From: Skermanella mucosa
Lineage (GTDB): Bacteria > Pseudomonadota > Alphaproteobacteria > Azospirillales > Azospirillaceae
Direction: 5' to 3'
Length of the DNA stretch: 64,000 nt
NCBI RefSeq assembly: GCF_016765655.2
Contig: NZ_CP086106.1
Span: 3,220,501-3,284,500, forward strand
The position numbers and the translations under genes are program-made. Numbering within the stretch: the stretch's first letter is position 1; each line of letters begins with the position of its first letter. The notes beneath the pieces are model-generated. The model ran no database searches. It saw only the letters and a program-made list of their open reading frames with translations, and was not told the DNA's origin. Shown here piece by piece: positions 58,469 through 64,000 of this stretch.

Positions 58469-59539
58469 TCACCGGCATCTTCGGCGATCACGATTACCGG
58501 CCACCCTCAGGCGGCGGCCGACCGCGGCGTGCGCCGCCGACATGATACGCGTCACGTCCCGCGATGCCGAAAGCCGCTTCGCGGTTTCGGTGTACTCGCG
58601 CGTGGTCGCCTCGCTGCGATGCCCGAGCAGGATCTGCGCCAGCCGCGCGACCGCCGGTGACTCACGGACGAGCAGCGTCGCGGCGGCATCGCGCAGGCGG
58701 TGTGGCGTGATCGGGTATCCCCACGGTGCACGTGACGTCGCTGAGCGCATCGCGTGCGCGAGGGCGTCCTGTCCGGCCGGGCCGCCGCCCTTCGCGATCC
58801 ACAGGGCGTCATGATCGCCGGCGTGAACCGGACGCCAGACGTCGATCCACTCCCGCAACAATCGCAGGACGAGATCAGGGTATGTGCGCACTTCGATTCT
58901 GCGCGTTTTATGCTGCTCTTGCGGCACATGCCAGATCCCGACCTCTGTATCCAGGTCGGCGATCCGGATGCCCGCCAGTGCCCGCAACCGCTCCGGGCCG
59001 GCTATTCCGACGGCGATGAACAGCCCGTCGCGATACGCCTGGACCACGTGCCAGCCGGCCCGAGGTCCCGCCTGTCGGGCCTCGCCGATTAGCTGCAGCG
59101 CGAAGTTGAGGATTTCTTCCGCGGGCGCGATAATTGCTGACTTGCGCTTCACCGTCAGGTTTGCCTGTTCCTGTGCGGCCAGGCACGAGCGGTACAGCCA
59201 GTCCAGGTGATCGACCGGATCGAGGACCCGCATGACCTTAAAAATAGACCAGAGATATCCTGACACGGTCCGCGCCGACGCTCCCCCTGCCTCACAGCCA
59301 CGGACGAAAGCCCTTACGCCCGCCGCCGTCACCCGCGGCGGCAGGCCATTGCGCACTGCGCAATTGAGATAGCGGCTGTACACCCGGCCGTTCTGGTACT
59401 GCGTCTGCCGCACCCACCGCACCTTGCCCACGTCCGGGTCGAACGCCGCCAGCCATCGAGCCTGCTGGTCGGCCGGCCAGCTCGCGCAGTCGCGCAGCAG
59501 ATGGTCCCGGGACACGATTGTGTTGATCCGGCCCATCAT
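58469..59539 (-). CDS. Tyrosine recombinase, 356 aa (second of a pair)
   Basis: This is a phage-integrase-fold recombinase. The core-binding part has RQTQYQNGRVYSRYLNCAVR and GYLWSIFKVMRVLDPVDHLDW. The catalytic part has Arg in GIAGPERLRALAGIRIADLD (about 183), PHRLRDAAATLLVRES (about 278), LLGHRSEATTREYTETAKR (His and the Tyr nucleophile, about 316). The basic C-terminus (GRRLRVAGNRDRRRCR) is unusual. Its ATG overlaps the stop of the 717-residue recombinase upstream (ATGA), so both are made from one message. Confidence 0.88.
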   Translation of the reverse strand: MMGRINTIVSRDHLLRDCASWPADQQARWLAAFDPDVGKVRWVRQTQYQNGRVYSRYLNCAVRNGLPPRVTAAGVRAFVRGCEAGGASARTVSGYLWSIFKVMRVLDPVDHLDWLYRSCLAAQEQANLTVKRKSAIIAPAEEILNFALQLIGEARQAGPRAGWHVVQAYRDGLFIAVGIAGPERLRALAGIRIADLDTEVGIWHVPQEQHKTRRIEVRTYPDLVLRLLREWIDVWRPVHAGDHDALWIAKGGGPAGQDALAHAMRSATSRAPWGYPITPHRLRDAAATLLVRESPAVARLAQILLGHRSEATTREYTETAKRLSASRDVTRIMSAAHAAVGRRLRVAGNRDRRRCR

Positions 59540-61686
59540 ATCCCCTTCCGGAACCGCAATGTGCGAAGACGGCCGAGCAACAGGTCATGGTACCGCCGCT
59601 GCACGAGAATGCTGTTGATTTCCGCATAGTAACGCCGCGTCGTTTGCTCCTTCTTATGACCCAGCAGTTCCTGGACGAGCGGCATCGATTCCGGTTCCTG
59701 GTCGAGCACGATCTTGGCGGCCAGATGGCGCTGGAGGTGAAGATTCAACTCGAACCCGCCGATCTTGCGGTTGCGGTCGACGAAAGCGCTGTTCAGCAGC
59801 GTCGGCGCCCGATGCGCCATGCCGGCAGCGGGAAACAGGTACGGGTTGGCACTGTCCGCCCCGACCGCCCGCATCAACGCCGGACGGTAGACGTCGATCC
59901 AGCGCCGCAGGACGCGGACATACTCCTCCGGGATTTCCACGTCGATGGCTCGCCTGTTCTTGACTTCCTGCCAGTCGACGTGGAGGTAGCCGACCCCGTG
60001 CTTCGGCGGCAGAACCAGGTTGCGGTCGGGACCCAGGATGCGGAGTTGCGTGAGGTTGCGCCGGCGCATCGGACAGCACCGGGTGATCGCGTGGAGCACG
60101 CAGACGATCATGTCACCGACATCCTCCAGCGTGGGGAGTCGGCCGGATGCGGCGACCGTTTCCGAGCGCCGGATGAGCTCGTCCAGGACCTCGAACCAGG
60201 CCAGCAGCTTGGTGTCGGCTCGGAACTGTGCCAGCCTTTCCCGATGCCGGGGACCGATCTGCACTTCCGCATACTCGCGCCGGATCGATCCGTCCCTCTG
60301 GATCTTGCGCCTGATCAGGCGGGGATCGACATCGTCGCGAAGCTGCACCAGATCGTCCATCACGTCGTCCATCTCCAGGCACCGCGCGAGGGTGACGAAG
60401 CCGGTCGCGGCATGGAGCAGGTAGCCATTCTTCATGCCCGTGGCATTGACGGCGACATCCCGGTCCCGGGCTGTCTGCACCTGCCGCCTGGCGATGCGCT
60501 TCAGGGCACGGCGTGCGATGTCGGCCGTCACCAGATCCTCAATGGACGCCGGCATCAGCCCGAGTTGGGCGATTGCGACATTTGCCGCATGAACAATCAC
60601 CGTCCGCAAATTGAGGAGCCTTGCAGCCGACAGGCTGTCACCGGTCGAAGGGGCTGTGCCCAGGCGCACATCGTCGTCGTCGAGGATGAGGTCGGCGAGC
60701 GATGCAACGGCGGTGTCTCGCGGTGCTCCGAATTCCGCGATGAATGCGGCCCACGACTGCCGCAGCGGCTCCGGAAGGTCCTCGAAACGCAGATCGCCAT
60801 TCGCCGCGGCCCGTGCATAAAGGCGCGACAGCCGGGTGGCCGGCCACTCTGGATGGGCCTTCTGGAGGCGCTCCCAGCCATAGACGACGTTGCGGGCGAC
60901 GTCGAAGGCGTTCCGGCTTCTGGCGTCCAGTTCCTGCCGGAGCCGCCCGATGACGGCATCATCGACGGCTTCGGGTGGAATCGAACGGCGGTGGCAGAAC
61001 GCGACGAGCGGCCAAACCTTCGCCAGGTCGCCGCGCGACGCGTCGCCGCGCGACGCGTCGCCGGACCGCTTGACGGCCCCGAGCAGGAGGCGCCATGGAC
61101 CGGTCAGCATCGACTCGGAAAGGCGCTGGCGGGCGTGGACGTCGACCAGCCTGACCGCGCGGCGGACCCGCGACTTGAACGCGCTCCAACTGCCCGGCTC
61201 GAGGCCGAAGTCACCGTGGGTAAGCCGCGCCAGGAGGTCGTCGACCACCGACTCCGTGGCGCGCAGGTCGGCTCTGCCGAAGCGCGCGAGCGCGATGGCG
61301 GCGAGGCGGGTGACAGCGCCGGCGATCCGGACGCGCTCGGCACCCCAGCTCTCCTGGCGCATGACAACCGCGATCGCGTCGTCGAGGGTGGCCTCGCCCG
61401 TCGAGATCCGCGCGACGAGGTCGGCGGGCAGCAGAGGCAGCACCTCGGCTTGGCGCAGGGCCGCCTGCTCGTCGCGGAGAGCTCGGGCGTTGATCGTGCC
61501 GGCCAGCGCGGCATGCCGGAGCCGCACGTCGGGCTGAGGAGCATCGGCCAGGTCCCGCCCTTCCGCGACGCTGACCCGCACCAACGCCTTGCGCGCGGCG
61601 TGCCGTGTCGCCTTGGACAGAACGCCGGCGTGTCCGGCTATGTGGATGACGACGTCGAGGTCGGCGAGCGAGGGCGGCTGTGACAT
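59536..61686 (-). CDS. Large tyrosine recombinase, 716 aa (first of a pair)
   Basis: The C-terminal third is a tyrosine recombinase catalytic domain: Arg in CPMRRRNLTQLRIL (about 540), LNLHLQRHLAAKIVLDQEPE (HxxR, about 649), LLGHKKEQTTRRYYAEINS (His and Tyr, about 685). Residues 1-300 are helical and resemble no domain I know (begins SLADLDVVIHIAGHAGVLSK); residues 300-500 look like a core-binding region (WAAFIAEFGAPRDTAVASLA). I chose MSQPPSLADLD at 61686; the frame stays open further upstream but without coding character. It is coupled by ATGA to the 356-aa recombinase. The long N-terminal part is the odd feature. Confidence 0.82.
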   Translation of the reverse strand: MSQPPSLADLDVVIHIAGHAGVLSKATRHAARKALVRVSVAEGRDLADAPQPDVRLRHAALAGTINARALRDEQAALRQAEVLPLLPADLVARISTGEATLDDAIAVVMRQESWGAERVRIAGAVTRLAAIALARFGRADLRATESVVDDLLARLTHGDFGLEPGSWSAFKSRVRRAVRLVDVHARQRLSESMLTGPWRLLLGAVKRSGDASRGDASRGDLAKVWPLVAFCHRRSIPPEAVDDAVIGRLRQELDARSRNAFDVARNVVYGWERLQKAHPEWPATRLSRLYARAAANGDLRFEDLPEPLRQSWAAFIAEFGAPRDTAVASLADLILDDDDVRLGTAPSTGDSLSAARLLNLRTVIVHAANVAIAQLGLMPASIEDLVTADIARRALKRIARRQVQTARDRDVAVNATGMKNGYLLHAATGFVTLARCLEMDDVMDDLVQLRDDVDPRLIRRKIQRDGSIRREYAEVQIGPRHRERLAQFRADTKLLAWFEVLDELIRRSETVAASGRLPTLEDVGDMIVCVLHAITRCCPMRRRNLTQLRILGPDRNLVLPPKHGVGYLHVDWQEVKNRRAIDVEIPEEYVRVLRRWIDVYRPALMRAVGADSANPYLFPAAGMAHRAPTLLNSAFVDRNRKIGGFELNLHLQRHLAAKIVLDQEPESMPLVQELLGHKKEQTTRRYYAEINSILVQRRYHDLLLGRLRTLRFRKGI

Positions 61687-61959
61687 GGTCGGTTTCGTCC
61701 GGACAGGTGGGCGTTCATGTGATGCCTGTCGCCGTGGAGGACCCGGCGGCAGGACGGCGTGGATGTGGGTGCAATCCGATCGGGAGGACACAGGAGGACA
61801 AAAAAGACCAGGACCGGACACGTTGGTCGCGGGGTAAGGACGGGGTCGATCCATAAGATCCGGATGGGTCGACCGCGTCTTTACACCAGCCACGGAAGTC
61901 CATGATTTTGCTGGACACGGCAGGACAATCCGGACCACACGGCCCGGACTGCGCAGTGG

Positions 61960-62199
61960 TCACGACAGGTACGCGTCGAGATCGGTCTGTGCGATGAGGT
62001 AACGATTCCCCTCGGCCCGGGCTTTCAGCGTACCGGCTGCGATCCGGCGCAGGATGGTCCTACTCGAGCAGCGCAGCAGGGAGGCGGTCTCGCCAACGGT
62101 GAGGAACCGTGGCACGGCTTGGACAGGTGGCGGTGACTGGCGTCTGATCATGGTCATCTCGCTGGGAGCGGAAAAGGTCGTCGACGTCGACCTAGTCAC
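61960..62199 (-). CDS. Excisionase-like HTH protein, 79 aa
   Basis: The second half is a MerR-type/excisionase HTH: RFLTVGETASLLRCSSRTIL, then RRIAAGTLKARAEGNRYLIA and DLDAYLS. The first 30 residues are low-complexity; a start at MTMIRRQSPPP or similar is possible. It is the first gene of the recombinase operon (273 bp before the large recombinase), so it probably serves as directionality factor or regulator. Confidence 0.78.
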   Translation of the reverse strand: MTRSTSTTFSAPSEMTMIRRQSPPPVQAVPRFLTVGETASLLRCSSRTILRRIAAGTLKARAEGNRYLIAQTDLDAYLS

Positions 62200-62381
62200 G
62201 CAAAGGAGGTGATCAAACGGACATCGCGGTCGACGCCGAGGAGCCCCGCCTTCGGAACAAATTTCTGTTCTCGCCTCTCCCGGACGGCCCGCACGAAGTG
62301 CGGGTAGATTCAGAGTTTAGGATTAGAGAGTTGGGGGGCGAAATCGTATGAGAATTCAATCGTTTGACCATGCTGGTATCG

Positions 62382-62447
62382 ACCTGGCTGCGGGGCGGCG
62401 GTGACCTGGCTGCGGGGCAACAGTGACCTGACTGCGGGGCAGCGGTG
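62382..62447. repeat. Three 22-bp tandem repeats
   Basis: Units begin at 62382, 62404 and 62426 with the shared core gacctggctgcggggc (one a in place of g in the third) and end cggcggt, aacagt and agcggt variants. A fourth partial unit (gacctgg) follows. It lies upstream of the HTH/recombinase operon. It could be recombinase or excisionase binding sites, or the repeated end of a lost IS21-type element. Confidence 0.75.
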
Positions 62448-62622
62448 ACCTGGACAAGCGCATTTCGCGACAACCGCCCATCGTTTGCCAGATCGCCGCG
62501 GTTTCGCCGTTGGCCGCCACATCTTCAGATCGCGTTAATCTCCCGGCCATGCAAAGACTTATATCATGCTTGTTCGCCGACAGAAACTCGAGCGGGATCT
62601 AGAGTCTTCCAGGCATAGATCA

Positions 62623-62654
62623 TCGGTCTTTCTGTGATACGGCAAAAAGACCGA
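62623..62654. other. Hairpin with 9-bp perfect stem
   Basis: tcggtcttt (62623-62631) pairs with aaagaccga (62646-62654) around a 14-nt loop. There is no T tract after it, so it is not an obvious terminator. It could be a recombination or protein-binding site. Confidence 0.5.
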
Positions 62655-62756
62655 CGACCCCTCAGTCCGTCTACCAAAACATGACGGCCATCGCTGCGCT
62701 CAGGACACCGGGCCGACTATCTATCGCCATTTTTTTACATTAGTGAGGATTAGACG

Positions 62757-62906
62757 ATGACCATCAAGAGCGCCTTGAGCATTCAGCAGATCAATAGGCA
62801 GACTGTGATCTTCGACGGCGAGGCGTTTGGCACCATTTGTGGATCGGCGTCCAAGCTTGGACCACGAGCTGGACCGGCTCAAGCTGCTGAATTTTTAAGG
62901 AAATAA
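62757..62906 (+). CDS. Possible small protein, 49 aa
   Basis: Reads MTIKSALSIQQINRQTVIFD and ends AAEFLRK. A gtgagg ribosome site lies eight bases before the ATG and an AT-rich stretch (ttttttacatt) before that. No family is recognised and no downstream partner exists. It may be the broken head of a longer gene. Confidence 0.3.
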   Translation: MTIKSALSIQQINRQTVIFDGEAFGTICGSASKLGPRAGPAQAAEFLRK

Positions 62907-63304
62907 AGCTCTTAGGTGGCTCTTCATCGGCGCCGACAGAAGGTCACCGCTTGATGCAAATCTGCAATGTGAATTAACAAGATATGCGCCGCACACCCAT
63001 GGCGCAAGCTTGGAAGCTGATCCACATCCCGTCCACCGTTAACTCCACCTGCATCACGGCGCCATCAGCACGGCGGCCGATGGTTCATGCCTTTACAGCT
63101 GTACATCGAGAATCTCCGATCGATAGTCAGGCTGCGAAGTGCCTCGGTACATAAAGAAGGCTAGCCCGGATTATTGATGACGGGTTTGGGAGAGGCGATT
63201 GCGGGTGAGTCAAAAAGGCGCAGCGGGCGCGCTCAAGCCATTGGTTTCGTGTAGAATTTTGGTGTCTAGACAATTTCCGCACGAGCCCCGGAGGCGCACC
63301 CGCC
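62907..63304. other. Gene-free stretch before the IS1380 transposase
   Basis: No credible gene is present. The last 150 bp probably include the left end and promoter of the IS1380 element (around tagcccggattattgatgac, 63162-63181), but I could not confirm an inverted repeat. A cggagg ribosome site (63289-63294) precedes the transposase GTG. Confidence 0.35.
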
Positions 63305-63796
63305 GTGTCGAGCAATACAAGATTCCATCCCGGTTTGTCATCCCTTTCCGGCAAACCGGTGGTTGCTGCGTTGGACGGCGGCCGGTTGTCATCTGACAGC
63401 GGTGTTCTGCTGCTGGGCGGGATTGACCGGCACCTCGGGATTAGCGAGCGATTGGCGGGTTGCCTGCGCGATGACCGGGCGCCGGAGCGCGTCACGCACA
63501 GCTACGCCGAGATGATCCGCTTCCGCGCCTTGGCTATCGCCTGCGGCTATCCGGACGGCAACGACTGCGACGCGCTGCGCGCCGATCCGGCCTTCAAAAT
63601 GGCGGTCGGCCGATTGCCGGAGAGCGATGGGGATCTGTGTTCGCAGCCGACCATCTCGCGGCTGGAGAACAAGCCGGGGCGGGTTGCGCTGCTGCGCATG
63701 ATGGCGGCGATGATCGACCTGTTCTGCGACAGCTTCGCCCAGGTGCCGCGCCGCGTGGTGCTGGATATCGACGACACCGAGGACAAGGTCCACGGA
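63305..63796 (+). pseudogene. IS1380-family transposase, truncated
   Basis: This is the N-terminal 164 residues of an IS1380 transposase: GGRLSSDSGVLLLGGIDRHL, MIRFRALAIACGYPDGNDCD, QPTISRLENKPGRVALLRMM and the first catalytic Asp in RRVVLDIDDTEDKVHG. Homology stops at 63796, where the end of an IS256 element begins. The rest of the transposase is not in the window and may lie beyond the inserted IS. Confidence 0.88.
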
Positions 63797-63845
63797 GAGT
63801 GCGGGAGAACCGGAATTTCGTGTGAGGGCGGGCGGTTTCGCATGA

Positions 63846-64000
63846 TCAGGCGAATGCCTTTGTGAAGCGCTCACCGAAGAGGACGGCGAACTGAGCCTTT
63901 GCCATGGCCCATTCGCGTGCCGGCATGGTCCACTGTTTATCGGTCCTGTGCAAGACCAGGAAGATCAGCTTCAGGGCGGCATCGTCAGTCGGGAAGTGAC
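63846..64000 (-). CDS. IS256-family transposase, C-terminal part
   Basis: The minus-strand frame entering from the right edge reads FPTDDAALKLIFLVLHRTDK, then WTMPAREWAMAKAQFAVLFG and ERFTKAFA-stop. This is the conserved IS256 tail (FPNDEAxxKLIYLxL, then WxxAxxQFxIxFGDRF). The element end lies about 50 bp beyond its stop, next to the broken IS1380 gene, so it inserted into that gene. The rest is outside the window. Confidence 0.85.
   Translation of the reverse strand, partial: HFPTDDAALKLIFLVLHRTDKQWTMPAREWAMAKAQFAVLFGERFTKAFA

Larger units (their letters stand above)
62200..62756. other. Gene-free stretch upstream of the recombinase operon
   Basis: This is a non-coding, moderately AT-rich region. 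It holds the three 22-bp tandem repeats at 62382-62447 and the hairpin at 62623-62654. It may contain the operon promoter and recombinase-binding sites. No open frame here has coding character. Confidence 0.4.

Noticed and set aside
58120-58545. Pro/Arg-rich open frame, 141 codons
   Set aside because: Low complexity, no ribosome site, no motif. It overlaps the tail of the tyrosine recombinase gene in the opposite direction.
62382-62460. Possible CRISPR array
   Set aside because: The three units are adjacent with no spacers, and there are no cas genes nearby.
35152-64000. Search for a second tRNA-Gln 3' end as the far island attachment site
   Set aside because: By eye no copy of the 3' end of the tRNA was found. 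The boundary is probably outside the window or degraded.

Overview
The window is high-GC DNA from an alphaproteobacterium, most likely Rhodospirillales/Azospirillales (Azospirillum/Skermanella-like). This is inferred from base composition, the hopanoid genes, the MHYT histidine kinase and the insertion-sequence repertoire; no rRNA or marker gene is present to settle it.

Positions 1 to about 35,150 are ordinary, densely packed chromosome. In order they hold: the tail of a chemotaxis receptor; a membrane MHYT histidine kinase; serA (serine synthesis); a CPA1-type Na+/H+ antiporter divergent from an SF2 helicase; hopanoid genes (hpnN-hpnM, then hpnA) interrupted by a DUF4160/DUF2442 pair of toxin-antitoxin style; a lactonase-like propeller protein and a sulfotransferase; a Uma2-like protein; a peptide/nickel-type ABC importer operon in which the second permease is fused to the first ATPase; a giant glycine-rich autotransporter; a purine catabolism pair (puuD-guaD) divergent from a LysR regulator; and a cysteine desulfurase / rlmE / Ppx-GppA run. 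A tRNA-Gln(CUG) gene closes this part.

From the tRNA-Gln to the end of the window (about 35.2-64 kb) everything is accessory. A 718-residue tyrosine integrase lies just downstream of the tRNA, which points to an integrated island. Inside are an IS1595 element with a passenger gene, decayed IS3, IS6 and IS5 transposases, and a two-gene restriction-modification system of BcgI type (nuclease-methyltransferase fusion plus specificity subunit) with visibly lower GC. A nest of insertion sequences follows: IS66 copy A lies in copy B, which lies in copy C; a different IS66 (D) also lies in C; and an ISL3 element lies in D. Three of these insertions are proven by intact 8-bp target duplications. Next come a large serine recombinase module flanked by two inward-facing IS66 tnpB genes truncated at nearly the same codon, a second truncated serine recombinase, a three-gene operon of an HTH/excisionase-like protein and two tyrosine recombinases, and finally IS1380 and IS256 pieces.

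The best candidates for new biology are the serine recombinase module and its apparent preference for IS66 tnpB, the HTH plus double tyrosine recombinase operon, the passenger gene family found in two mobile contexts, and the small fourth gene kept in all three related IS66 copies. I saw no CRISPR array, rRNA, or second copy of the tRNA 3' end that would mark the far island boundary.
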